Assembly (NCBI GenBank): GCA_905250125.1
Contig: CAJNOL010000403.1
Span: 1-64,000, forward strand
Reading direction: 5' to 3'
DNA: 64,000 nucleotides
DNA from: Rotaria sordida
Lineage: Eukaryota; Rotifera; Eurotatoria; Philodinida; Philodinidae
In this document: one piece after another, positions 1-13,284 of the stretch
Layout: each line of letters opens with the position of its first letter
Numbering within the stretch: the first letter of the stretch is position 1
Position numbers and translations under genes: made by a program
The notes under the pieces: model-generated
What the model saw: the letters and a program-made list of their open reading frames with translations, nothing else
Database searches by the model: none
What the model was told of the DNA's origin: nothing

Positions 1-747
1 GGTTGTTCAAAAATTCGAGTACGATGTGTAAGTTTATAATTGTGCTTTCATAAACATATTGACAATTAGAGTCATTGTTTACTTTTCATTCAAGAGTTTC
101 TATCAAAAAATCACATTGAATAGATGTCCTTTGGAATATTACAAATGTCAAAATAATATTCGACCAGAAATTATTGCTCGAGGTCTACTAACAAGTGGTT
201 ATTCGAGTAATCAACACAATGAAAACAATGATCCGGTCACTAAACCGATCAATGTCGAAAAGTGTTCACATGGCTCAGTAATGGATCTCACCTCACATCA
301 ACCAGCCATTGGTGGAATCAATAAAGATACGATTATTCCAATCTATTCACCTCGTTTCGATCTTCAGTGAGTGGTGATTTACACCAATTTTATTAAACAA
401 AAAAAAAAGAAAGAAACTATTTTTCTGTTTTCAGTTACGAAGCCGCCAACCGAGCAGTAATTGCAACCGAACGATTTTTCGATGATCTTCGTCGTGATTT
501 GGGTAATGATAAGTTCGATCATCTGTTTGCCATTCATCCAACGGCCGAAGAATTGCATGCAGCATCGAAAGCCATTGCTCATATGCGAAAATGGCAATTT
601 TTCTCCCCGGCCATCTCCAGTGGTTTGAGTATGAGTGCTCGACTAGTGAACAATTTTAGAAAGTCGGTCAGAGAACGATTGAAAAAAATTAAATGGCCTG
701 TGTTTGGTTCCTCGAACGAGATACTCAAAGAAGATTTTACATTTTGA
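1..747 (+). CDS. 3' end of a VWA7-like protein gene (5' end outside window)
   Basis: Three joined exons are visible: up to 27, 70-366 and 435-747, with introns 28-69 (42 bp, GTAAGT donor) and 367-434 (68 bp, GTGAGT donor). The frame stays open across both junctions and ends at TGA 745-747. The peptide has a Cys-Ser-His-Gly segment followed by GGINKDT and then YSPRFDLHYEAANRA, a pattern I associate with the N-terminal region of von Willebrand factor A domain-containing 7-like proteins. The end is basic (RKSVRERLKKIKW). No VWA metal site (DxSxS) lies in the visible part. It could be a fragment or a short paralogue. The family call is from memory of the pattern; the exon structure is directly seen. 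Confidence 0.5.
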
Positions 748-2930
748 TATCGCCGAAAATGAGACTTAATCCGTCGGCAACAATCATATTAGTCAAGATT
801 ATTAATTGATGATGTGTCCCATAAACAAAAATTTTATATCTGTATGCCGATTTAGATGAAAGAATAAAATAAGAAGCACTGAAGGAGTTATTTTCTTTAA
901 GATATCTTGTAATCCATTTCGTGTGGAGAATTTATTCTACTTAGTTATGATAAAAATGTGTGATTGTTCTGTTGTTGGGGTAAGGAACACGAGTAATTTA
1001 TATTTTGGTTCGGTTTCTAGAGGAAATTTAACGTATGCTCTGATGAATATCGGCTGTGAGAATGACCAGCTTGATAAAAAAATGCTAGATTTTGTATTTC
1101 ATAGTAATAATATCTACCAATTGATAATAAAAAGTGCTAGGATTCGGAATAAATAAATTTGAAAGAGAAAATTCGTTTGTTTAGATAAAAAAAGTAGGTA
1201 AAAATTGACCATGAAAAAAAACGTATTCTTATTTGACGTGTTGGGTTTCAAACAATTTCCTGATTGAGCTGAAAAGAGTCTGGGTGCAAGTTTCGACATT
1301 GGTTAACGGATGGTTGATAGCCACATCAAAATCCCGCATCGAAAATGAAAATTTTTTATATACTTTGTAGCATTGGTCTATTCATTAACAGTTCATTCAA
1401 CTCAGTTCATGTTTTAATGAAAAATACTTGAACATGAGTCTTGTCCAGAATAAATGTCTCCTTAATAAGATAAGACTATCACAAAAAACGTAAAAAATAA
1501 CCAAAAACTGAGTATTTTTATATGAATAGTACGAATAGAAAAATCTAAATATCACGAAAATCAAACAATAATTTTTCGAACAATTTACGTTGAAATTCAT
1601 CAAATGTTTGTCTCTAGAACAAATATAACAATTGGCAAAATAAGCCATCATCGACTGAGTAGCTTCTCTGGAAGCTAGTCATGATTTGTCTGACATCGCT
1701 CATATATATACATTAGAAGAGGTTTCTATCGAGATAGCATGCAAAAACCCAAAGTTTTGAAAATTGTCGCTAATAGCTCAAAAGTAGTAGTACTTAGTTC
1801 CAAAACGACAGCTTATACGTCGCTCGTAAATGATAGAAATCTTGATCACAAGATATAGATTATATCTAGGATCTATGGATTACCTCTCTAACACTTAAAA
1901 CTTCAAAAATAGATTTTTATTTTTTAATTATAAAGACTAACCTACAACAGTAAAAACTCACAAATTTTCATAACAACAAACTTTTTTGTTGAAACATGTC
2001 AAAATATAAAATACATGAGCACTAATGTGATGATTCTCATTTTTCACTCTGTATGATCTCTATTGGAATTTCAGTATCTCAACAAGGAAATGTTTTTAGA
2101 TGCTGAAAGTTTTGGCATTTTCATATCTCACTTGGAATTACATCGAAGAAAATTTTCATTAAGATCTGAGATATCAATTGCGTACAATTGATCGTTCCTA
2201 TCATGCAATGCCTCCTAGACACGACTATATCCCTTGGACTTAAAACTTCTTTCCAATCAAGGCGTCATAGCTGCTCTAAGTTGACACTCCACTTCAAATA
2301 ATTAAAACAAATACTAATACAGAGACAAGATATAAAAGAACTATTGATTGTAATCTGATGACAATTTGTTTTTAGTGATTTCAAAACAGTTCTTTTCCAC
2401 AAATGAGATCTAAAGACTCGCACAAAAATCCTAAATTGTGTAACTAACATTTCAAAAAATACATATTACTTTATCTGTTAATGAATAAATTAGATTTGCG
2501 GTAATTTCTATTCGAAACCCAGATGTTTCTACATTTGTACGTACACTTTTACATTTTAGAAAGTCACAATTTTGTAGAAACACTGTAAATTCATGATTAT
2601 CATGTAATGATCGTACTTTAGTAAATATTATGACGATCAGTGGAAAAAAACGTGAAAACCGTGCATGAATTTCTAATTTTTGCCGAAAGCACAATTAATC
2701 ACCAATTTTTTTTATAATTTACTTACCATAGATTCTCCTTAGGAAAAATGTTGAATTCAAGGTACACAAATACATAGCATTTGATGTTTGTCACTTCTAG
2801 GCTAAGAAAGAACATGATGACTTGAACTGTAGGCATTATGAAAGTGAACATTTTTATTTAGATAAAAATGAAGTAAAACCACAAGAAATTAGATGAACAT
2901 TCATTGTCTGTTATTTTTCTTCTCATTGGG
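748..2930. other. Intergenic AT-rich spacer
   Basis: About 2.2 kb between the VWA7-like gene (+) and the 3' end of the membrane-protein gene (-). The short open frames here are low-complexity and lack protein-like composition. I recognise no RNA gene, transposon or tandem repeat. Confidence 0.5.
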
Positions 2931-5900
2931 TTATTTAGTGGATGGATCTACACGTATCTCTGTAAGTTCAATCGGCTCTTCTTGATTGACTGACGGCAAT
3001 GATGTATTCGGTGAGTTATGTTCAGATTGTAGGCGGTAATGCCCTTCTACATCATCATTATCATCCTTAGTCACACTGCATAGTTTATTTCTTAATTTTT
3101 TGTTGTGTAAGAAGATCAGTTTGAATAAAGGCACGATCATAAGTTTGCAAATAAGAAAAGCGATTGCGGGTACTTCCAAACAAAAGAGAGTGAACATAAA
3201 ATTCTTGAAGATTAATTCAGGCTGCTTGACAAGTGGCTTTTGATTGTGCTTTATGTAGTATGAGCTCTTACTGAAAAAAATCGTCACTGTAGTTTGAGTC
3301 AAATGCAATGATGAGATGTATGTTTCACGTGTGACAAACATCAAATTCTTGTCCACGGTATATGTTGGATACCAAATTCCTGCAAAGTCCGAATCTGATC
3401 CACTCAGTGGTTCTGTTTGGTTTATAGCCTAGAAAATATCATTCATCTATTAAATATTTATCTACTAATCAAATAGTTTTCGTTTCTCATTGTCGAATAT
3501 CATTGTCAAAATATGCGATAATAAATAAATAATTGGGCAAACTCGGTTGTGTCTGATATATATATTCTATCAGATGAATATGCAACTTTGAGAAAAGTAT
3601 ATAAAAAAGACGACGCTCTTTCCATGAATGATAATCTTTTGACAAGTTATCAAAAGGCTTATTTTTCATTCACCATTGTTTAATTTTCATCAAAATTTCT
3701 TCATTTTAACAGGTCCCTGGGCTTTTCAGAAACTCAACTTTCTCTTTCCAATTTATTTTGAAAACCAAGGATGATGTAGTTATCACAACTGAGATCCTGA
3801 TTTTAGGCAAACATATATTCATTTGCTTTCGTTGCACAACGGAGCAACGTATGCCGACAAAGAAGAATCACACCGGTATAACTAGTTCTTCGAGTTGATA
3901 TTCATAGACAAGTAGTTTGATCTACTTATTTAGCTAATTTTTCTCAGACTCTTCTTTATCATTTTTCTGTCTCGTTCAAGCTAATTGTTTGCAAAGCGGT
4001 AATTGGACAGTAGAAATATTCTCATGAGAAGTGATCATAGAAAGATCTCTATTGAGAAAAATATGATTTTTCACAAAATGAATTTATTCTGAAGAAAGAT
4101 TAAAAATATCTACATGGTTCACAATTGTCTAATGTTGTGAGCATTAATCACAGCGTCCTCAACTGACTCCATAGCGAAACAAATAATCGTCGAATGATTT
4201 CTATCAATATTTGGTAGAGAGGACGATAGAACTCTAATTTCTGGTTGAAAACATGATCATCGTTGAATTTATTTTAGTCAACATACACATCCATTATTAT
4301 TTATTTTCGTAACGTTTGAACAAACGAACATTATTCATCAGACAATAAAAGAACCAATTTACATATAGTCATCCACTCCAAATTCGCTTAGGTTGTATTT
4401 TTCTCTATTTCCTCTTCTTCTTTGTGCTGTTTTATTTTTCTTCTTTTTCTACAGTAAAACGGCAAAACAGCAATACTCATTGTATTAAGAGATGATCTAC
4501 AAGAAAATCGAGTATACCCTATAAAAAGGCTCATGCTATGATAATTTTAACAATCACTTTTGTAATACACGCAACGAAAGAGGATGATTGAAAGCAGAGA
4601 AATCTGAAATCTCCACGCTTCTTATTGGTTTCTTCGATTTGTATGAAGAACACATTGAAAATATCTAAATGGATTTCTCCATTTAAAATATAATTTGTAT
4701 TAGAAATATTAAAATGTATGATGGTTTCAAAATAGAACACTACACGTAACCCAACATTTTATTCCCCATAATCATAGCTCATATCTGTTTCCTGCTTTGC
4801 ATCAAGGATCGTCTGGCTACAGACAAAGAAAATGTCGTCAGTCGTGCATGAGGCTTTCCAGTTTTGACGGAAACTATAGTGTAGTCATATAAGCAGGCAT
4901 CTTTATTGATGGCTCTAGAGTGGTTGAGGCTGTGAATTGCCAGTGTAGGTCTCTATACACATAAACCACACTAATGCCTATACTCACATTCTGTAGACAC
5001 AGCTGCATCTTTAAACGAATGTCATCATTCGATATATGGGACACCCGTCACAAAAGAGTTAAGGTTAATATTAAAATATATGCTCTTCAATGGCTTAAGT
5101 GTACCATCGAATCGATAGAAACTCGAGAAATCTCATAATCGAGATTTTTAACAAGAGGGTAACTTGTTCTCGATAGTGCTAATTGAGATATGAGTTATTA
5201 TTAGATAGAGAAAACAATTGTATGAATAATTTTCAATGACGAGGAAATCTCTCTAGTTGTAACATTACTTTTCTATTGAGACTATTGCCATTCAATCGAT
5301 CTTGGTGAATAGTGAAAAACTCACTTCTGGTTTGAATTCCTTGCTCGCTCTTGTCAAGTTGAGAGCTTTTCACTCGATTTCTCGCCTATGGATTTAACAT
5401 TACTGGGAAAATCGAATGATTAAATTTCGAGTGGATATTTTCTCCACAGATAGATTGCATGGTCACTACAAGGTCCTTAGAGTTCGAAGGCAAATCGAAC
5501 TCATTCTCACCAACATATTCATATTTTATAGACACACACCTGTTTAGAATTACGTTTGAAAAATAGGAACACTTTCATACGGAGAGCTTAAAACAGAACT
5601 GTCTTATTCACAATTCACTAGGACTGATTGAATTGCATTAATCTCAGGCAAAAGACGATTTCATACCTGGAAAGGTTCCCTCCTCATAAGTTGTAGAAAT
5701 ACGTAAAAAGTCATTTTGTATGAACTGTTTATATAAGCGCACTTGCATCTTGTTGGCTAATCAATGCTAAACGATCTTTGCAACATTGCAACACCAAGCA
5801 TTAAAAGCAAAGTATCGTCTTTGAAAGGTATACATCAAACCTTTACTCTGACAAATCCCATCAATGGAATACTCAACTTATGGAAAGATTCAATGATAAC

Positions 5901-8900
5901 ATGAAGTCTTGAAACTTCCTTTTGCGGCAAGATGAAATGAACTTTTTTTACGAGATTCTTTTAGGTTCTCCAAAGCAAAGAGGATTCGATAGAAAAATCT
6001 GAGAAACTCTTATGGATTCGTAATATATCTCTCCTGTTTTGTAGGTTTCATTTGATTTTACGCATGTTTCATATATTTATTAACAATAGGAATTTTGCCC
6101 TGCAGAACTTAAGTAGGTTTTCTATTCTTTTGGGTTGAAATCATGATTAGACAGCTAGATAGGTATAAAAACTGCATACGAAATCTTCTTAGAAAATTGA
6201 TCTAAATAAAATCTATGAACCTGCCAACTAGAAGTAATCTTCCCCTTACCATAGTCAGCTGTAGAGAAATGGCAGCTGTTTGAGCCAGCGTTCGATTGGA
6301 ATTATAAAATACTTGACTGAATGCAAGGCCTTTCAGTGTTGAATATCCGCTCTCTTTTCCAGAGCCAGTCAAACCTATTCCTAGGCCTCCAATTGGTTTA
6401 AAATCGTCAATTATCAATTGTATCGTCTCTGTATTGGATGATAAGGCAATGGAGGTCTTCACAATAGAATTTTTGTTCGAACATAGATCTAACTTAAGTG
6501 GAACTGATGAACTACCGATAATTTGGACAGCAGATATTGATGAGCAAGCAACTTCTGTGTTGAGCAGATTAATGCGTAATGTCCACTGTTGATCATTAAG
6601 TAGATCAAAGACTGTTTTTTCTTCATCGGATCGTGGAACTGCAACTGATTGTAGCGTTGTTTCGAACAAAGCATTTCGCATTGTAATATCACAAGCAAAA
6701 TAACTGTCGTTGACTCTTTCTGCTGGATACTGTGTGAAATATTTTGCACTGAAGGTGTATGCTAGGGAGATGAGTACAATCATGGCCAATGTGATCAAAC
6801 CGCCAAACCATAGTTCACCCTGAGTCTATATGAAGATAAAACGAGAAAATTTTAACTTACAGCTCTAGAAAAATATTGGCTTACTGCCTATCGAATACAA
6901 ATTTGTTTTTTGTTCTGACGAAAAAATTCAACTCAACACCTACAGGATTAAAATATGAAACACGACAGAACCAATTTTACGTACGTATAAAAACCCTCGT
7001 CATCTCGACGAAAATTCGTAATAGATTCAAAGAAGTAGTATGTCGACATGTCTATAACGGTTCGTGAAGGAATGAATTCATCAGCTGTCTACTTATACTG
7101 AGCGATCCAGATTAAATGGCCTTGTCTTTATTTTCTCTATTTCATTTTACTATCTCAATCGCTTCTCCTATTTGTTTTACCAAAAGTTGCGCTGCAAAAC
7201 GCTCTACAAAATGGCTTATTTCAATTAATTATTATAGCTTTCATTATTTAACACAAGTCTAGAAAATTGTTTTTAAAAAAAGTGCAACTTTCTAAAAGAG
7301 CTTTTTTTGTGTAATGTTTCGTATAATGAGGAATTCATGAATTAGCGATTTTTAACAATTATTTGGATCTATCTAGTATCCAAAGACAGTGGATCAACAA
7401 TATTGCCTCTTAGAAACAGTCAAGTCTACTCTATTTAGAATACATTCGTCCAAATAATTGATTAAAAATCCCTAATCCATGAATTATTCATTATATGAAA
7501 CATTAAACTCAAAAGCTCTTTTAACAAGTTGAACTCATTTTAAAAAACATGTTTCTGGGCTTTTATTAAATAACGAAAGCTATTGTAGTTACTTGAAATA
7601 TGCCATTTTGTAGAGCGTTTCCTGGCACATCTTTTAGTAAAAAAAAGGAAACGACTGCGATAGTAAAGCAAAATAGAAAAAGTAAAGGCATCGCATGTAA
7701 TCCAGATCTCTCAGTATACTTCAGTGCTCATAAACAATCGTGTTTCGCAAAATTGATTAAGATTGAAATAAATGGATAAATGTCGAAATCAAAAAACTCT
7801 CGAAGAAATAAGTATTCAAATAAAATATTCTATATTTCAAAAATCCTACATAGTATGTCAATATATTTGCCATGATCTGTAGGATGAGTTCGGGGAAATT
7901 TTCTTTCTAGGTATGTACTTCAGTTCTCCTTACCAATTATGTTTTGCAAAATATTTCGCTATTCATGCGTCATTGACGCTAGAATACTTTATCTTCATAT
8001 ATTTAGCACAGAAATATCCGCTCTTTTATATCTTACTAGTGAGAATCCGTACATACTGTACGGCAGCTTTTTATTCTTTAATGCACGATCTCAAAACTTT
8101 AACCTTTCATTTTAGTAACAGACGCACAGACACAGAACATTACGTACACAGAAGCTCCACAGCTTGATATCCTAAGATCGCTAATAGCTCATGTAGTCTT
8201 ACGGTCTTATAGCCTTATACTTCTTGTAGCGTTACCTCCTTATAGCGTTCCTCACTTATAGCCTTATGCCCTTATTGTCTTACTCTCTTATGGTCTTACC
8301 GCTTTATAGCCTTATTCGATCTTTAACCTTTGACTCTTGTCCAAGCACAGACAGACAGACAAACAGACTCTGAACATTATATATATGTAGATGTTTAAAA
8401 TATATAATAAGATTTTCCATTGACTAAATGTTTAAGCAAGAAAGTTTGGAACTCTAGTTATTAAGATCGAATAAGATCAATGCTAATTTTGATCATTTTA
8501 TTAACTTAAAGATTCAATAATGAAAAACGTCAAATATAGCCAAACGGATTGGCTATATGAGTAACAATGTCTTTACAAGATAAAAGATCAAATCTGATCA
8601 TAGTATTACAGACAATTGAATGCTACGAAAAGTTTGTGGCGGGTACAGAAAAAGACATTTTGCTTCGGTAAATGAGCCTAAGAATGATATAGAAAATAAA
8701 AGCTGGTTTTAGCAGATAACCTGGATATTTTAGACATGCGAAGCTTCACAAAACCTTCTAGTTCATCATCGAAAAGACTACCTTGCGTTGATAGACTACT
8801 ATTAGAATTCACCTATTGAATATTGGAGAGAAAGGCTTAATAATTATTTAGATAAATGAACATCGACTTCTATCAAACCCAACATAAAAAATTTGTCAGA

Positions 8901-11304
8901 CATACCTGCTCAAGGCTAGGAGTCTTAAGAAGTATTTTTTTCATATGTTTCAAAACTCATCCATTGAATGAAAACACGTATAGTGGTTTATTTGAATCCA
9001 ACTAATTAAAACATGACTTTAATTACTGCATGATGTACTTCTATGTAATTTGTCAACAATTTTCTTTCTTAGTTCACACCAATCTTTTTGATAAATCTAT
9101 GTTACAACACAAATACTTTAGCTTCCTCTTTGAAAAACTATCTTTCTGAATAAAATTAAATATGTTTAAACAAGTCTCATGGGAATGCTGAGTTCAAGGT
9201 ATACTACTACCAGTAAGTCGTAGACTGTTGTCAGCTTTTGAATATTCCAGGATAATATTGAAATATTTGAGTGCATGACTTAAACGTACTTCTGGCTGGT
9301 GATACGAAAAACCTACTGATATATTTATCTATAAAACGCTTGAATTCAAAAACATTAAAGCTAGTACCCTTTTCTAGAACAATTTCAAGTAGGATACATG
9401 ATTACGTACGCATCTCATACTGGTAGCAAGATACCCTGTTGGAATCCTGCTAAAAGTCACTAGGTACAAGAGTACCTTTTTTTCAATACTTTCATTAATG
9501 GAATATTTTGCCTTAGGAAATATTCCAGCGTTGAGAGATGCTCTTCATTGATTAACTTTCAAAAACCATAATCACTTACTATGAAGTCTGTTTGCTTGAA
9601 AAAGTTTTTCAAAGTCTTGATGTGCACAGAGCTTCGCCACTTTTGAACGCAGACCTGGAGGATTGCTATAATAAAACCAAGAACTAGTATTGGGACCAGG
9701 GTAATGAGAGTCCAGAATAACGGTGACACAACAATACAATGCCTACTGTGGCCAATTTTAAACACATTTGATAAGAGAATATCATCAAATGCAGTCGTGT
9801 CGGGAGATTTCGCATAGGGATATGCTTGCGATACTGTCTCCAATTCGCTCTGAGGCACTTCGGCCACAGCACCAAGCGGACAGAATGCTAACGAATCACA
9901 TACCGTGCAGTTCATGCTACCAGCTGAACTTCTCGAGCCCGGAGAACAAAGAGAGCACGGATGGACTCCCATATCATTTTTCATCATCCCTGCAGGGCAG
10001 TTCTGTTCTGTACTGATAACCGGTATCGACATAGGTTCTGATGAAAGACTCGTATCTGTCGAAGCATAGGACCCAGGCACTGTAGATAAAATAAGAAGAA
10101 TTCCACCAGCTACGTCTACGACAGCTAAATAGTTTGGAGTGGAAACTATGTTGAGAAATTGACTATCGATAGCCAAAGGTAGAGGTTGTTGACTGTTGGG
10201 TATGATGGCTGTTGGTGCCGAGGCAAGACTAGTTCTGGGCAGCTGAGTGTAAAGCCAAATTTCTGAAGATAACCAGCTGAAGGACGTGGACTTGTATTGA
10301 TTAGCAAGAATAGCAGCTTGATCAGATCCTAGCCAAGCAACGCCCTTGCCAAAGCCGAAACTTTGTCCATTATCTGTTTGGCTTGACAGTGTTAGTATGG
10401 TTCCACCACCACTCACGATAAAATGAAAGACAGTATTGAGATAAGGAATGCCGATCAGTACGCGTGTTGAGTCAAAATTGTTGATATCAACGGACATAGT
10501 GTATTTAACAGACCAGTCCTTAGTTCCCAAAAAAGGCAATTCACTTTGCCAGCTATCATTCGACGGTGTATAGATCCAAGTAGAGTAGATATTATGCAAA
10601 TTGTTATCTATTAAATAGACAACGACACTTGCACGTGTGCGAGACGAATCCATATTGTCAACTAAGCCGGCTACGACAGTAAAATTGGTATCGATGTCGG
10701 CTGCTCTCGGAGTAAAGGAGCTGTTCGGCCAAAACGAAGTATTTATAGTAATCAACGGGTAATCGAACGGATCATATTTAAATACAAAGCTTTCGGCCAG
10801 TCCGAGCGCAAACTTTCCAGTCGGATGAACACCCATAACGAGAAAATCCTGTTGTGACAGAGGAACATAATCAGTTATGATACCTTGGATTTCAGTGCAT
10901 TGTAGATGGTTTGAAAAATTGTAGAACGTAATAAAAGTGCCATTGCCTTGATTCCTATCAGTTTCCTGTTGACTCGTAGTGATAACTTGACCAATGGCGT
11001 AAAAGCTTCTATGGGTTGCCTGTGAACCGACTCCTACCGAGTAAACATAATCCATCTCATCATCATACTGCAAAAAACACCGTTGGCCACTAGCTACATT
11101 ATTGTATGGCGCAAATAATATGAAAAATCCGTAAGCATCAGGCTGTGACTCAACTAAAAGAAGATCGTTGGCAGCTATCTTCAATCCGTAAGCATCATAG
11201 TCGTTGTTATCTGGACTAAAATTTCCAAAACATATCGGCAGACTAACCATAGTAAGCAGATGAAGAAGATAAAGCGCAAACATCTTGATGAAAGCAGTCT
11301 TCAT
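2931..11304 (-). CDS. Large secreted-pathway membrane protein with GCC2/GCC3-like Cys-rich region and three TM segments
   Basis: Exons are 11304-9580, 6825-6250 and 3428-2931; all junctions are phase 0 and the protein is 932 aa. Donors are GTAAGT and GTAAGG; acceptors are ATATAG and TTCTAG. I chose ATG 11304 because a hydrophobic signal peptide follows at once; an upstream in-frame TTG would precede it with a charged stretch. Residues ~25-430 are an extracellular region with repeated YLIDNN/GIPYLNTVF-type strands, possibly a beta-propeller. Residues 436-479 hold regularly spaced cysteines (CPAG...CSLCSPG...CTVC) like ephrin-receptor-type GCC2/GCC3 modules. TM segments lie at ~530-553, ~584-600 and ~841-867, followed by an acidic cytoplasmic tail. 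Such proteins are abundant in bdelloids and their function is unknown to me. The two introns (2,754 and 2,821 bp) are far longer than others here. Confidence 0.75.
3429..6249 (-). other. Long intron 2 of the membrane-protein gene
   Basis: 2,821 bp between donor GTAAGG and acceptor TTCTAG. No open frame with protein-like composition on either strand and no clear repeat. The length suggests old, decayed insertions, but none is recognisable by eye. Confidence 0.5.
7094..7719. repeat. Foldback element with ~280-bp inverted arms inside intron 1
   Basis: The left arm (about 7094-7372) reads as the diverged reverse complement of the right arm (about 7438-7719). Matching blocks include TATACTGAG/CTCAGTATA at the outer ends, AAATGGC...TAGAGCG against its reverse complement near 7205 and 7610, and AACAATTATTTGGA against TCCAAATAATTGATT at the inner ends. 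The loop is about 65 bp with no coding capacity. It looks like a non-autonomous foldback transposon inserted in intron 1 (9579-6826) of the membrane-protein gene. I could not define a target-site duplication. Confidence 0.75.
8190..8325. repeat. Degenerate tandem repeat of CTTATAGC-type units
   Basis: Units such as CTTATAGCC, CTTATAGCG, CTTATGGTC and TTTATAGCC recur about every 10-20 bp. Both sides carry a related tail, a GATCT...TTTAACCTTT block followed by (ACAG)n and GAACATTA (about 8086-8147 and 8318-8380). The tract therefore lies between two copies of the same tail, as in a small tandem-duplicated transposon. It is within intron 1 of the membrane-protein gene. Confidence 0.6.
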
Positions 11305-11385
11305 ATGGCTAATGTATCGATTGTGATCTAGGTGACACAAAAGTTTTGCTATTAACACTTAGTGTTCGAACAAACCCAACAGAAA

Positions 11386-11450
11386 GTGCGAGTGTGAGGT
11401 GTGGATGTGAGTGTGGTCCTTCTTTTAACTCACGCCCACATCCACATCCT
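11386..11450. repeat. Telomere-like GT/CA foldback 1
   Basis: GT-rich arm 11386-11416 (GTGTGGATGTGAGTGTGG) faces CA-rich arm 11431-11450 (CCCACATCCACATCC) across a ~14-nt loop. It lies about 80 bp upstream of the start codon of the membrane-protein gene. A second copy lies at 11621-11672. Confidence 0.8.
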
Positions 11451-11620
11451 TCATTACGTTTTGTCAGTCTGACTGGACTGATATCAGTCGATCAACGACC
11501 AAGATCGGTGTTGAAGACGCCAAAATGAGAAACGACTAGAAAACTGATTATTTTAACTGCTAGTAAAAAGTTGATTACATGCTAACTTAATGAAAATTAT
11601 ATCATTCGAAAGGTTTAAAA

Positions 11621-11672
11621 AGAGTGTGAGGGTTAGTGTGGACGAAGATAAGAGCACAACTCACACTCACCC
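11621..11672. repeat. Telomere-like GT/CA foldback 2
   Basis: GT arm 11621-11641 (GAGTGTGAGGG...AGTGTGG) and CA arm 11657-11672 (ACTCACACTCACCC) with a 15-nt loop. Shorter and more degenerate than copy 1. Confidence 0.75.
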
Positions 11673-11756
11673 AAAACAAATGCTAAGTTTCCTTATATTA
11701 CCAAAAAATCTGAATTAATAAACAAGCAAGCTAAGTCTTTCAGATAAGAATGAACT

Positions 11757-11856
11757 NNNNNNNNNNNNNNNNNNNNNNNNNNNNNNNNNNNNNNNNNNNN
11801 NNNNNNNNNNNNNNNNNNNNNNNNNNNNNNNNNNNNNNNNNNNNNNNNNNNNNNNN
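11757..11856. other. Assembly gap (100 N)
   Basis: Exactly 100 Ns, the usual placeholder for a scaffold join of unknown length. Linkage across this point is therefore an assembly statement. Confidence 0.99.
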
Positions 11857-11919
11857 GTTTGTGTCTTTGTCGAAATACTTCATTATTGTCTTAAATCAAA
11901 ATCTTTTACTTCATGGCCG

Positions 11920-12231
11920 ATGATACTTGGTCGATTCATATGTAAAACAGCGCCCGTGCAAGAGTGTAATGCAATTGATGAATGGTCATTGATTTTTGAC
12001 AGTGCAGAACAGGATGATTTATATGCTGCCACGCTCATATCGATGGAATGGACTGAAAATGATGATGAATTAATGCATTCATATTTTGTTCAATTACTTG
12101 AAATTTGCTTTGATCTTGGTCAAAGCATGACCGATGATAATAATGAGTATCTCCGAATGAGTGAAGAAATCATTCTTCTACTCCAACGAGTGGCGATCGA
12201 CGAAACTCCATGGCCGAAGAATTGGACATAA
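11920..12231 (+). CDS. Small acidic protein, unrecognised
   Basis: 103-codon frame ending at TAA with composition typical of a real protein (acidic, amphipathic, W-containing: DEWSLIF, SMEWTEND, ETPWPKNW). An ATG at 11912 in another frame (MADDTW) stops after 10 codons, so the true start is unclear; an upstream exon may lie in the gap just before. No domain or motif is recognised. It could be a truncated 3' exon. Confidence 0.4.
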   Translation: MILGRFICKTAPVQECNAIDEWSLIFDSAEQDDLYAATLISMEWTENDDELMHSYFVQLLEICFDLGQSMTDDNNEYLRMSEEIILLLQRVAIDETPWPKNWT

Positions 12232-12632
12232 TGTGATTGAAACAAACTTCTATTCTTAGGACGTTCACCTTGCACCTCATCCTAACAGTTAGAAACAATA
12301 CTTCACAAAAAAAAGAATTTTCAGACTCAAACCGAAGATAAATATTGTTTTATTGCACTCTTAATTCAAATATCTTTGAAATTTTCCTTTCGATCTCTCA
12401 CTCGAATTCCTTGAACATAGAAGCTTATCATTTCATGAAAAAATTGGTGTATAATCCTCCAATATACATTGATTTCTTTAACTTAAAATAATCCTTGAAA
12501 TATGTAGATTCTCTGGTATTTAATCAAGCAACTTTTTTCTATTATACTGTTGTTTGTCATTTATTCGCGAATACAATATATGTAACTGAATCGAAGAATT
12601 GATCTTTTTACTATTTCAATACATGCCTTAAA

Positions 12633-12694
12633 GGGGTGTCGGTGTAAGCGTGAGTGAAGCGACGACTCCAATACACACATATCCGACAACCACA
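12633..12694. repeat. Telomere-like GT/CA foldback 3 (degenerate)
   Basis: GT arm 12633-12655 (GGGGTGTCGGTGTAAGCGTGAG) and CA arm 12671-12694 (ATACACACATATCCGAC). More diverged than the other copies. Confidence 0.55.
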
Positions 12695-12986
12695 TTTATT
12701 GTTTTAATATATCATTGTCTATTAAAAAAAATAGATACAAATCATAGAAGAAGATCTATAACAAGAGCAAATTCATTAAATTTTCTTTTGATAAAGATAA
12801 ACATGAACAGGAAAAATCTTGTTCAAGCGCGATGTGCATGCGATGGTAAATTCCTATTTCCAGGAAATTCAAATAAAGTGACTGCTGAAGAAATTTCATG
12901 GAAATTTAATCGAATGCTTTTAAGGATAATATTAGAAAACTCTTCTAATTAAAAAAGAATATAGAAATGAAGTTGAAGTCTAAGTT

Positions 12987-13119
12987 AGGATTGGGTTGGG
13001 TTGAGCTCGATTGGGTCCGGTCGGGTTGAGTGTGAGTGTGGGTGGGTGCGGGTTTTGGCTAGAAAGAGGAGTGCAACAACCACACATACACCCACCCACA
13101 CCCCACACCCACACACCCC
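12987..13119. repeat. Telomere-like GT/CA foldback 4 (longest arms)
   Basis: The GT arm 12987-13055 begins with TTGGGTTGGGTTGAG-type units and passes into GTGTGGGTGGGTGCGGG. The CA arm 13076-13119 has CACCCACCCACACCCC. The loop is about 20 nt. This copy has the clearest series of TGTGGG-like hexamers and lies upstream of the caspase relic. Confidence 0.85.
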
Positions 13120-13284
13120 TGTTATCACTTCTGAGTGAAGTTTAGGAAGGTAATTTCTAACTTAATTGCACATAAAAAAACCTTTTCTCTTCTGCTGATC
13201 TAAAAGAAGAGTATTTAGCGAACAATGCTTCGTCCATATTTTGAATTTATATTTTTGTCTATTACAGATGTGCTAATTTCAATC

